From: DATFMP01 sp041477795
GTDB lineage: Bacteria > SAR324 > JACQKK01
DNA: 19,070 nucleotides
Direction: 5' to 3'
Assembly: GCA_041477795.1 (NCBI GenBank)
Contig: JBGOUY010000047.1
Coordinates: 1-19,070, forward strand
Shown here: one piece after another, positions 5,538 to 12,639 of the stretch
Layout of the letters: each line of letters opens with the position of its first letter
Numbering within the stretch: position 1 is the first letter of the stretch
Program-made: the position numbers and the translations under genes
The notes under the pieces: model-generated
The model's input: only the letters and a program-made list of their open reading frames with translations
Told to the model about the DNA's origin: nothing
Databases searched by the model: none

Positions 5538-8500
5538 TCACTGCGAGGACGCGGCGGGCGGATTGAGGGCGTCGTTGCGGTACCAGTAAAGCGTGCCCTT
5601 TTCCGTACCCAGCACCAGGTCCATGTCTCCATCTCCGTCAATATCGACCAGTCGTGGGCTCGAGCCGGCGGGGAAGCGGATGCCCTTGAAGTAGTCCGGG
5701 CCGGGCGCCCATCCCTGGGGATGCTTGCGGTCCTTTGCGACCCGCGTGAACAGGTTCACCCGCCCCTGATCGGAGCCGATCAGCAGGTCGGGCATGCCGT
5801 CGCGGTCGATATCCCCCACGAACGGCGTGGCCGCCACCCCCACGTCGATCCCGAGGAAGCGGCGCTCTACCAGCTTGAAATTCAAAGAGTGCGCCCCGCC
5901 CTCACGGATGAAGGCCCAGAGGTGCCCCGAAAAGTCCCCCACGAGCAGGTCGGTCAGGTCGTCGTCGTTGATCAAAGCCACGGCCGGCGCGGCATAGCGG
6001 CCCACGTTAATGTTCGTAAGGGCGTCCTTGACGCGGGTGAAGGCGGGCGCATTTTTCTTGCCGGTGTTGCGATAAAACCACACTTGGCCCGCTTCCGTCC
6101 CGACCAGCAGGTCCAACAGGCCATCGCCGTCCAGGTCGGCCAGGGCCGGGGAAGGATTGCCTCCGCCATCGAAGTCGCCCAGGTTGTCGGCCGCCTTCTT
6201 CCACTTGGGTTCGCTGGCGCTGCCCTCGTTGTGGAAGTAGACGAGCCGACCCTCCGCCGTGCCCACGACGAGGTCGACCAGGCCGTCGCCGTCCAGATCG
6301 CCGAAGGCGGGGCGGATGCGGCCCTTGAACTTCAGGCCGCCCAGGGCATCGGTGGCCAGCGTGAAAAGGGGCGTCAGCGGCCCGCTGGGCGGCGCGGCGA
6401 TCTCCGCGGTCGCTCCAGGGCCGGAGGGGGCGGGCGCCGGGGTCGACTCCACCAGGCCGCTCAGCCCGCTCTGCGATTCGAAGCCGGGACGCACCGGCGC
6501 CGCTGCCAGTGGCGCCGCCGGGAGTCCCGCGGCGGCGGCCGAGTTGGCGCCGGCCGCCCCACCGCTGGCGGCCGTCGGCTGCGCGGCCTGCGGCGGCGGG
6601 CCGCCCCGCACGCCGCGGTCCAGCCAGAGCTGCACGTTGCCGTCCGCGTCGCCGATGAGCAGGTCCGGCTTGCCGTCCCCGTTCAGGTCCACGAAGTGCG
6701 GCGTGCTGTAGCCGTTGGTGTGGAAATCGGCCCACGGATTGGCCACCACCTTCCAGGCCTTCAGGTCGGCGTTGCCCGGCTCGTTCTGGTTCAGGTCCAG
6801 CAGCAGCGTGCCCTTGCGGGAGCCCACCACCAGGTCCGGCTTGCCGTCCCCGTTCCAGTCGAAGAAGGCCGGCGCCGCGCTGATGCCCACGTCCACCTCG
6901 CCGAAGCGGGTGCTGGTGAGGCGGAAGTCCGGCGCGCTGCGGGTGCCCTCGTTGCGATAGAAGATCACCAGGCCGCGCCGGTTGCCCACGAACAGGTCGG
7001 GGGTTCCGTTGCCGTCGATGTCCACCGCCACGGGCACGGCGTCGTTGCCGACGTCGATGCCGGCAAAGTTGGTCGTCTCCAGGGTGAACTGGGGCTCCTT
7101 GGTGGTGCCCACGTTGTGCATCATCCAGATGTGGCCATCCGCTCCGCCGATCAGCAGGTCCAGCTTGCCGTCGCCATCCAGGTCCACCAGGCAGGGCGCG
7201 AGGTTCTCGCGCCCGGTGCCGGCCAGCAGGTGCTCCTGCTTGACGTGCCAGGCGGGCTGCGTGTTCGTTCCCACGTTCTCCAGCCACAACAGGCGCCCGC
7301 CCCGGTCCCCCACGATGAGGTCCACCTTGCCGTCGCCGTTGAGGTCGCCCGAGGTGATCACCACTTGGCGCATGTCCAGACCCATCCGGCGGATGTTGAG
7401 CACGTTGCCGGTGACCTTGAACACGTCCAGCGGACCATTGGCGCCCTTGTAAGTGTAGAGCGTCACATTGTTGGTGCTGCTGCCGACGAACAGGTCCGGG
7501 TGCCCGTCCGCGTTGGCGTCCAGGAAGGCTGGCGCGGCGAAGCCCCCGTCGTCGATGGCCAGGAAGCGCTCCTGGCTCAGTCGCCAGTCGCCGACCAACC
7601 GCGTGCCCTTGTTCTCGTAGTAGGCGATGGTGCCGTTGCTCTTGCCCACGAACAGGTCCAGGTCACCGTCGCCGCTCCAGTCGACCAGCGCGGGTGCGGC
7701 GTTGCTCTCCGGCGCGATGGAAAGCAGCCGGCGCGGGAGGGGGCGGCAGGGCGGCTCATCGTCCGGCAGCGCATTGGGCGCGGGGAACTCCACGCAGAAC
7801 GCCGCGCGGCGTTGCGTGCCCTGGTTCACCAGCAGGTACACGTCACCAGCGCGATTGCCGATCACCAGGTCCGGCGAGCGGTTGTTGTCCACGTCGGCGA
7901 AGAAGGGCACCAGGTTCCGCCCGAAGCCCTTGCCCAGGAAATTTGCGGAAACCAGGACGAACGCCGGCAGAAGCGGGCTGCCCACGTTGCGGTAGAACAT
8001 CAGCCGGCCATCGCCGGTGCCGACAAACAGGTCCAGGTCGCCGTCCTGGTCGATGTCGACCAGCACCGGGGCGGCGTCTCCGCCCGTGTCGATCACTTCC
8101 GTGGGCGGACCCTCCTCGCCCGGCTTGAGGGCGCGCAGGGCCGACAGGTTCTCCTCGACGAGGCGCCACTGCGGGGCCGCGGCGGTGCCCACGTTGCGGA
8201 AGTAGTCGATGTGGCCGTCCTGCTTGCCGACCAGCAGGTCGGGCAGGCCGTCGCCATCCAGATCCCCGAAGGTGAGCTTGCCGAAGTGGATCGAGCTGTT
8301 GTGCAGCAGCGCCTCCTGGCCCTCCCACTGCCCGTAGAACACGCGCTCCCAGCGATGTTCGGGCAGCGCCGGCGCCGCGGGCGCTGCCGGCGCTGCCGGC
8401 GCGGTGGGCGCCACGGCGGCCGTCTGCGCGGGGGCCGGGCCGGGCCGCAGCGCCAGCAGCAGCAGCGCGCCGCCCAAGCCGGTCAGGCAGAGCAACGCCA

Positions 8501-8555
8501 GCGCGAGGGTGCGCGGGAAGGGACGATGGGGCGGCTTGGCACCAGCGGTGCGCAT
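5538..8555 (-). CDS. Large exported FG-GAP/VCBS repeat protein (15 Asp-rich repeats)
   Basis: The 1005-residue product has a basic N-terminus and one hydrophobic segment at about residues 15-37, a signal anchor or signal peptide, then an Ala/Pro spacer. From about residue 95 there are 15 copies of a repeat centred on D-x-D-G-D-G-x-x-D-L-x-V-G followed by Y-x-N-x-G-T. Examples are F-G-D-L-D-G-D-G-L-P-D-L-L-V-G and L-V-D-L-D-G-D-G-K-L-D-L-L-I-G. Such repeats form beta-propeller blades and their Asp loops bind calcium. Ten repeats come first, then a Gly/Ala/Pro linker (about 648-728), then five more ending near the C-terminus. Repeat 3 (D-V-D-N-N-R-S) and repeat 13 (I-N-D-D-D-L-T) have degenerate calcium loops. 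It is probably surface or periplasmic, for binding or adhesion; no enzyme domain is visible. The ATG at 8553-8555 precedes the hydrophobic segment; no strong ribosome site is seen. It heads a two-gene operon with the CARDB gene. Confidence 0.85.
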   Translation of the reverse strand: MRTAGAKPPHRPFPRTLALALLCLTGLGGALLLLALRPGPAPAQTAAVAPTAPAAPAAPAAPALPEHRWERVFYGQWEGQEALLHNSSIHFGKLTFGDLDGDGLPDLLVGKQDGHIDYFRNVGTAAAPQWRLVEENLSALRALKPGEEGPPTEVIDTGGDAAPVLVDIDQDGDLDLFVGTGDGRLMFYRNVGSPLLPAFVLVSANFLGKGFGRNLVPFFADVDNNRSPDLVIGNRAGDVYLLVNQGTQRRAAFCVEFPAPNALPDDEPPCRPLPRRLLSIAPESNAAPALVDWSGDGDLDLFVGKSNGTIAYYENKGTRLVGDWRLSQERFLAIDDGGFAAPAFLDANADGHPDLFVGSSTNNVTLYTYKGANGPLDVFKVTGNVLNIRRMGLDMRQVVITSGDLNGDGKVDLIVGDRGGRLLWLENVGTNTQPAWHVKQEHLLAGTGRENLAPCLVDLDGDGKLDLLIGGADGHIWMMHNVGTTKEPQFTLETTNFAGIDVGNDAVPVAVDIDGNGTPDLFVGNRRGLVIFYRNEGTRSAPDFRLTSTRFGEVDVGISAAPAFFDWNGDGKPDLVVGSRKGTLLLDLNQNEPGNADLKAWKVVANPWADFHTNGYSTPHFVDLNGDGKPDLLIGDADGNVQLWLDRGVRGGPPPQAAQPTAASGGAAGANSAAAAGLPAAPLAAAPVRPGFESQSGLSGLVESTPAPAPSGPGATAEIAAPPSGPLTPLFTLATDALGGLKFKGRIRPAFGDLDGDGLVDLVVGTAEGRLVYFHNEGSASEPKWKKAADNLGDFDGGGNPSPALADLDGDGLLDLLVGTEAGQVWFYRNTGKKNAPAFTRVKDALTNINVGRYAAPAVALINDDDLTDLLVGDFSGHLWAFIREGGAHSLNFKLVERRFLGIDVGVAATPFVGDIDRDGMPDLLIGSDQGRVNLFTRVAKDRKHPQGWAPGPDYFKGIRFPAGSSPRLVDIDGDGDMDLVLGTEKGTLYWYRNDALNPPAASSQ

Positions 8556-8610
8556 TGCAGACGGGGCTCGGCGATCGTCGGATACGGGCGGCGGCCGCCC
8601 GCAATATTCA

Positions 8611-8619
8611 GTTATATCA
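8611..8619 (-). promoter_or_regulatory. Candidate extended -10 promoter for the FG-GAP/CARDB operon
   Basis: Within a short AT-rich island in otherwise GC-rich DNA the minus strand reads TGATATAAC, a TG-N extended -10 with a 5/6 match to TATAAT. The -35 region (CCCGTG) is poor. Just upstream lies an inverted repeat, GTGCG (8620-8624) and CGCAC (8632-8636), separated by 7 nt, a possible operator. The leader would be about 50 nt. Confidence 0.4.
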
Positions 8620-8801
8620 GTGCGATTATCACGCACGGGCGACCCTGTCGATGCAGGATTGGGCCCAAATGCGTCGCTCGCGCCGCGTCGCTCCGCGCGT
8701 CGCGCTGCGTCGGCGCGGGGAGCCCCGCCCCGGCGGCCCGGTGGGGCGACAACGCTGCGGCGGTGGTGAGCGGCATGCCGGAGCCCCCGCTTCCTGGCGC
8801 A

Positions 8802-8830
8802 TTGCCCGCCCCGGGGCCCTGTGGTGTAAT
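8802..8830 (+). promoter_or_regulatory. Candidate sigma-70 promoter for the truncated haemoglobin gene
   Basis: A -35 of TTGCCC (8802-8807) is separated by exactly 17 nt from TGTAAT (8825-8830), a 5/6 -10 match with a TG-G extension. Transcription would begin near 8837, leaving a leader of about 110 nt. Together with the minus-strand element it explains most of the gene-free stretch 8556-8949; I see nothing else there except GC-rich sequence. Confidence 0.45.
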
Positions 8831-8949
8831 GGGCTCGTGCCCGGCGCGGCTCCTGGTGGGCCGCCGCACGGCGCAGCGACCTCGATCCGGATACCCCCTG
8901 CAACCGCCTGGGGTCGCTCACCCGACTCGCGCTTCTTCCCGCACGGACC

Positions 8950-9366
8950 ATGGCGGAGCCTGCAGCACCCACCGTCGACCTGGAACGCCTGGGCGGCGAG
9001 GAAGGCATCGCGCGCTGGGTGCGCCGCTTCTACGAGAAGGTGGCCGCGGACCCCGTGCTGGCGCCGCTGTTCGCCGATCTGGAGCGGGCGCGCAGCCGGC
9101 AGCACGACTACTTCGTTGAGCTGTTCGGCGGCCCCCAGCGTTACACGGAGCGGCACGGCAAGCCCTTCCTGCGCTTCAAGCACCGCACCTTCCGCATCGG
9201 TCAGCCCGAGCGGGACGCGTGGATGCGGCTGGTGATGGAAGCGTTGCGCGAGGAGCCGCACGACGCGGCCCTGCTGGCCGAAGTGGAGCGGCGGCTGGCC
9301 GCCATCGCCGATGCGATGGTGAACTACCACCCGCAGCGCCAGGACGCCTACTTCTTCCAGCGCTGA
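8950..9366 (+). CDS. Group II (TrHbO-like) truncated haemoglobin
   Basis: This 138-residue cytosolic protein is a 2-on-2 globin that binds haem and O2/NO-type ligands. Tyr28 in R-R-F-Y-E-K sits at the B10 position, G-G-P-Q-R-Y-T-E follows the E helix as in group II, His78 in L-R-F-K-H-R-T-F-R-I is the proximal F8 ligand, and E-R-D-A-W91 supplies the G8 Trp that separates group II from group I. The length is usual for the family once the short N-terminal extension (A-E-P-A-A-P-T) is discounted. The ATG was chosen because the frame upstream is low-complexity; a weak GGA precedes it. A candidate promoter lies about 120 nt upstream. It faces the next gene tail to tail with 17 nt between stops, so it appears to be monocistronic. 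Physiological role (oxygen delivery, NO detoxification or redox) cannot be fixed from sequence. Confidence 0.92.
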   Translation: MAEPAAPTVDLERLGGEEGIARWVRRFYEKVAADPVLAPLFADLERARSRQHDYFVELFGGPQRYTERHGKPFLRFKHRTFRIGQPERDAWMRLVMEALREEPHDAALLAEVERRLAAIADAMVNYHPQRQDAYFFQR

Positions 9367-9383
9367 GCGGGAGGCCGCCCGGC

Positions 9384-10022
9384 TCAGGGCGTGGCGGAGG
9401 GAAAGGCCAGCTCGTAATAGGCGAACAACGCGCTGCAAAACAGGTCGAAGGTGTCCGGCGCGGGAAAGCGGGCGATCTCCTCCAGCGTGCGCATCAGGTC
9501 GTCCCAATCCTGGAAAGTCTGGTAGGCCTCGTAAATCTTGATGCGAATGCTATCCTCGTGGAACTGCTGCAGCAGCTCTTCCACCACCGTCTTGAATTCG
9601 CTGGGGCGCTCGCGCAGGCGCATCAGGATCGCCTGGAAGAACAGCTCCACCATCCAGGGCAGGCGCCGCAGGTCGCCCGGCAGCTTGTCGGGCCCCACGT
9701 ACTGCGCACGGCTGGGCGGCGGCGGGGGGTGGGGCAGGTTGCGGCGCTCGTAGGGTGCCTCGGCCTGGCCCGGGGCCAGCGCGTAGTGCCCGTGCCGGCC
9801 GAAGAAGCGGAACAGCCGTTGCAAGTCTGCCGGGGAGCGTTCCAGCTTGCGCGCGGCGGGCGCCAACGCCCGCTCCAGGTATGGATTCCGGGTCTGGCGG
9901 GAAAGATGATAGATTGCGTCCGATGGGTCGAACGCGATTTCCCGCGGTGGGGGACTCTGCACCTGCCGGAACATCCACAGCAGGTCCCGCGTGATTGCCC
10001 GGTTTTGGCTGCGATCCGTCAC
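9384..10022 (-). CDS. Unrecognised soluble protein
   Basis: I do not recognise this protein of about 212 residues. It has no signal peptide or convincing membrane segment. A basic N-terminal part (T-R-N-P-Y-L-E-R-A-L-A-P-A-A-R-K) is followed by a Pro-rich stretch with six consecutive prolines near residue 100. A mostly helical C-terminal half follows, rich in aromatic and acidic residues (L-P-W-M-V-E-L-F-F-Q-A-I-L, F-Q-D-W-D-D-L, A-L-F-A-Y-Y-E-L). Reality is supported by codon pattern, the clean fit between the haemoglobin stop (17 nt away) and the divergent slt gene, and amino-acid composition. The start is uncertain: GTG at 10020-10022 is used; ATG at 9972-9974 and a TTG at 10110-10112 that would overlap slt are alternatives. 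None has a good ribosome site. A sigma-54-like motif at 10071-10087 would favour one of the shorter starts. Confidence 0.6.
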   Translation of the reverse strand: MTDRSQNRAITRDLLWMFRQVQSPPPREIAFDPSDAIYHLSRQTRNPYLERALAPAARKLERSPADLQRLFRFFGRHGHYALAPGQAEAPYERRNLPHPPPPPSRAQYVGPDKLPGDLRRLPWMVELFFQAILMRLRERPSEFKTVVEELLQQFHEDSIRIKIYEAYQTFQDWDDLMRTLEEIARFPAPDTFDLFCSALFAYYELAFPSATP

Positions 10023-10070
10023 AGGAATGGCGTCCGGCTCGAGTGGGAAGCGTTGCCTTGTCTCGATCCT

Positions 10071-10087
10071 AGCATCTTCGGTGCCAA
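10071..10087 (-). promoter_or_regulatory. Possible sigma-54 (-24/-12) promoter upstream of the unrecognised gene
   Basis: The minus strand reads TTGGCACCGAAGATGCT, with the GG and GC dinucleotides separated by the required 10 bases and TGGCAC and TGC intact (consensus TGGCAC-N5-TTGC). It would start transcription near 10060, ahead of the GTG at 10022. It overlaps the slt start codon on the other strand. No enhancer-binding site was identified, so this stays tentative. Confidence 0.3.
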
Positions 10088-12339
10088 TGCCTTGCGTCGT
10101 GTCCCGCCTCAATCATAGCCGTCTCGCCGCCGCCCTGGCGGGTGCCGGCCTGTGCCTGCTGGTGGGGCTGTGCCTGCTGGCGGGCCTGTACCTGCTGGTG
10201 GGGCTGGGCGGGGGCGTGGCGCTGGCCGCGCCGGACGCGCCGCCGGATGGCGCCGCCGCCGATGCCCGCGCGGCCGTGCTGGCGCAGGCCTTCGGCGCGC
10301 CCTGCGGCGAAAGCCTGCCGCCGTCGCCCGTGGCCCTGGTCGCCCCGCTGGACGGTCTGTACACGAAATTCCAGCAGGCGCGCTGCCTGGCCGCCGCCGG
10401 CAAGCTGGCCGAGGCCGCGCAGGGCTTCCGCGCCGGGCTCGAGGTGCCGCTCGCCGTGCCGACCCTGTGGCGCTGGGAGCGGGTGCAGGCGCTGGTGCTC
10501 TCCAGCGAGCACGAGGCGGCCCTGCGCGAGCTGGAGGGGCTGCTCACCAGCAATCCGGATCCGCTGCTGATCGACCGCGTGCGCACCCTGATGACCGCGC
10601 TCGTGCTGCAGCCCGGCAGCGCGCCGCGCGAGCGGCAGACGAACTACCTGGTGACCTACCTGGAGCACGTCACGCCGCAGTCGGATGACTACGACCTGCT
10701 GCTGCGGCTGTGGGAGTTGACCGACCAGCCGGAGCGCAAGCTGCTGCGCGCGGCCGTGGCGGTGCTGCTGTGGCGCAATCCCAAGGACGAGGACGCCGCG
10801 GCCCGCTGGGCGCCCCTGCCGGCCAGCGCCATGACCCCCGACGCCTTCCCCGCGACCGCCGCCGACTACTACGGCCGCGCCGAACGGCTGTTCTCGCTGG
10901 GCCTGTTCGAAGAGCTGGCCGCGGAGCTGGAGACGCCCACCCTGCCGAAGCTGGAGCCGGTTTACGCCAAGGCCCTGGGTCGGCTGTACTTCCGCGCGCT
11001 GATCCGGGGCGAGCTGCTGCAGCGCGCTGCCGTGCAGGTCAACACCGATTCCGTGATCGAACGCTTCGCCTTCGACCGGCGCCAGCAACTGGTCTGGGCG
11101 ATCCGCGTGCAACTCAAACGGCGCAAGATCGGCGCGGTGCTCAAGTACCTGGCGGAGCTGGAGGCGCTTTCGCCCAAGGACGAAGACCTGCCGACCTTCT
11201 ACCTGGAGCTGCTCAAATACAACCAGGGGCAGCACGACGCCGTCACGATGAATTTCTGGCTGGACCGGTTGACGCAGACGTTCCCCGCGGCCCAGGAGAC
11301 GTCGGACGGCTACTGGCAGGTGATCTGGGACCGGATCGAGCACGAGGACTATGAGACCGCCCAGCCCCTGCTGACCAAGGCGATCGAGCACGGGGCGGCG
11401 TTCCATCCCGTCGATCAGGCGCGGCTGTACTACTGGAGCGGGCGGCTGCAGATGCTGCAGGGCGATGAGACCGCCGGCGCGGCCACCTGGCACGACCTGG
11501 AGGAGCGCTTCCCCTACGGCTATTACACGGTGATGGCGCAGTGGAAGCAAAGCGGGCAGAAGCTGGTGCTCACCAACGGGCTCACGGAGGCGGACGGCTC
11601 GCCTCCGCATCCATTGCCGGCCCCCGAGATCCAGGAGTTGTGGTCCGTGCCGCCCTTCCCGCAGGCGCTCTTCCTGTTCTCGGTCGGCGAGAACGACCTG
11701 GGCACGGCCCTGCTGCGCGACGTGGTGGGCCAGCGGCTCTCTCCCAAGGCGCTGGAGGAGGCGGGTGCGCTGTTCTTCTACCTGGACCGGCACTATCTGC
11801 AGCTGCGCCTGCTGGCCAACCATGCGCTGGACGAGATGCGCCGCAGCCGGCCCGACGACACGCCGCTGTGGCACCGCGCCTTTCCCCGCCCGCACTGGGA
11901 CGTGGTGCGGCGCCTGGCCGTGGAGCAGCAGATCGACCCGTACTTCGTCTTCGCGATCATGCGGGAGGAGAGCCGCTTCTTCTCCTCCGCCTATTCCCGT
12001 GCGGGGGCGAAGGGCCTGATGCAGATCATGCCGGATACCGCGCGCATGATGGCCAAGCGCAACGGGCTGGCCTACGACGAGGATCGGCTGCACATGCCGT
12101 CGCTCAATATCCCGCTGGGGGTGCTGTACCTGAAGCGGGTGCTGCAGCGCTTCGACGGCAATCCCTTCTATGCCGCCGCGGCGTACAATGCGGGCCCGGG
12201 CAACGCCCAGCGCTGGGTGAAGCGCTATGGCGACCTGCCCCTGGACGAGTTCGTGGAGCGCATCCCGTTCGGCGAAACGCAGCGCTACGTCAAGCGCGTG
12301 ATTCTTTCCTACCTGGTGTACCGCAAACTCTACCGCTGA
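10087..12339 (+). CDS. slt: Soluble lytic murein transglycosylase (Slt family)
   Basis: The 750-residue protein cleaves the MurNAc-GlcNAc bond of peptidoglycan with formation of 1,6-anhydroMurNAc. A signal peptide with an unusually repetitive hydrophobic core (L-C-L-L-V-G, L-C-L-L-A-G, L-Y-L-L-V-G) leads it to the periplasm. Residues about 60-600 form a long helical superhelix of TPR-like repeats, the doughnut domain of Slt70-type enzymes. The catalytic lysozyme-like domain covers about 612-750: I-M-R-E-E628-S-R-F with Glu628 as the predicted acid, G-A-K-G-L-M-Q-I-M-P-D-T-A, A-A-A-Y-N-A-G-P-G-N, and E-T-Q-R-Y-V-K-R-V near the end. Length is a little above E. coli Slt70. The ATG at 10087 places a short basic leader (R-L-N-H-S-R-L) before the hydrophobic core, so it is preferred to an upstream in-frame start. 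It is divergent from the unrecognised gene and followed by twin hairpins. Confidence 0.93.
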   Translation: MPCVVSRLNHSRLAAALAGAGLCLLVGLCLLAGLYLLVGLGGGVALAAPDAPPDGAAADARAAVLAQAFGAPCGESLPPSPVALVAPLDGLYTKFQQARCLAAAGKLAEAAQGFRAGLEVPLAVPTLWRWERVQALVLSSEHEAALRELEGLLTSNPDPLLIDRVRTLMTALVLQPGSAPRERQTNYLVTYLEHVTPQSDDYDLLLRLWELTDQPERKLLRAAVAVLLWRNPKDEDAAARWAPLPASAMTPDAFPATAADYYGRAERLFSLGLFEELAAELETPTLPKLEPVYAKALGRLYFRALIRGELLQRAAVQVNTDSVIERFAFDRRQQLVWAIRVQLKRRKIGAVLKYLAELEALSPKDEDLPTFYLELLKYNQGQHDAVTMNFWLDRLTQTFPAAQETSDGYWQVIWDRIEHEDYETAQPLLTKAIEHGAAFHPVDQARLYYWSGRLQMLQGDETAGAATWHDLEERFPYGYYTVMAQWKQSGQKLVLTNGLTEADGSPPHPLPAPEIQELWSVPPFPQALFLFSVGENDLGTALLRDVVGQRLSPKALEEAGALFFYLDRHYLQLRLLANHALDEMRRSRPDDTPLWHRAFPRPHWDVVRRLAVEQQIDPYFVFAIMREESRFFSSAYSRAGAKGLMQIMPDTARMMAKRNGLAYDEDRLHMPSLNIPLGVLYLKRVLQRFDGNPFYAAAAYNAGPGNAQRWVKRYGDLPLDEFVERIPFGETQRYVKRVILSYLVYRKLYR
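10150..10203 (+). repeat. Three 18-bp tandem repeats inside the slt signal peptide
   Basis: Three contiguous 18-bp units (10150-10167, 10168-10185, 10186-10203) differ by only one or two bases each and encode L-C-L-L-V-G, L-C-L-L-A-G and L-Y-L-L-V-G. They form the hydrophobic core of the signal peptide. Because the unit is a multiple of three, copy-number change by slippage would keep the frame. Confidence 0.85.
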
Positions 12340-12340
12340 G

Positions 12341-12384
12341 GGGCGCGAGCGCCCGTCGCACCCGGATTTGGGCGCGCTGCGCCC
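12341..12384 (+). terminator. Twin hairpins with identical arms after slt
   Basis: Immediately after the slt stop, GGGCGC-GA-GCGCCC (12341-12354) is followed 15 nt later by GGGCGC-GCT-GCGCCC (12370-12384). Both stems use the same 6-nt arms, so the arms can also pair with each other. No U-tract follows. It is a plausible factor-dependent terminator or mRNA 3' end structure separating slt from the groES promoter. Confidence 0.4.
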
Positions 12385-12385
12385 C

Positions 12386-12428
12386 TTGACGTGCCCACGA
12401 ACATTCACTACATACTTTCTGCTATACT
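12386..12428 (+). promoter_or_regulatory. Candidate promoter region for groES
   Basis: An AT-richer island contains an extended -10, TGCTATACT (hexamer TATACT at 12423-12428, 5/6 match). Upstream a TTGACG (12386-12391, 4/6 or better for -35) is spaced 19 nt from CATACT (12411-12416), which could be a second overlapping promoter. No CIRCE inverted repeat (HrcA site) and no clear sigma-32 -10 (CCCCAT) were found, so heat control is not evident here. Confidence 0.45.
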
Positions 12429-12639
12429 GCTGGGCAGGTCAGCGCGGAGCCGCCGCAGGCGCGGTGGCACGCACCGCGGGACGGTAGCCCGCGGGGCCTG
12501 CGCAGCGACAATCCTGAAACGCGCATGCGCGGCGGCGCACGGACGGCGCGGGGCCCAGGCCCCGCATCCGTGGCGCCAGGCGGGCTCTTGCCGCACGTGC
12601 GAAATCGCAACTCAGCCTGGAACGAATGGGAGTGCAGTG
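12429..12639 (+). other. Long structured 5' leader of groES, no gene seen
   Basis: About 200 nt of GC-rich leader lie between the candidate promoter and groES. It holds three perfect inverted repeats: CCGCGGG/CCCGCGG (12474-12494, 7-nt loop), the 12-bp palindrome CGCGCATGCGCG (12520-12531), and GCGGGGCC/GGCCCCGC (12548-12565, 2-nt spacer). No convincing coding sequence is present. The structures could affect translation or stability of the groES mRNA; that is inference. Confidence 0.4.

Noticed and set aside
5538..8555. Tandem DNA repeat or CRISPR-like array suggested by the recurring GGCGATGG-type motifs
   Set aside because: The recurrence comes from protein repeats encoding D-x-D-G-D-G; spacing and sequence vary as coding DNA and there are no direct repeats with unique spacers.
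5259..9119. Open frame of 1286 codons on the plus strand opposite the FG-GAP gene
   Set aside because: Its repetitive V-H-A-D/Q-V pattern is simply the antisense image of the FG-GAP repeats.
10069..12408. Open frame of 779 codons on the minus strand opposite slt
   Set aside because: Antisense to a well-defined lytic transglycosylase; composition is low-complexity His/Gln/Arg/Leu with no family resemblance.
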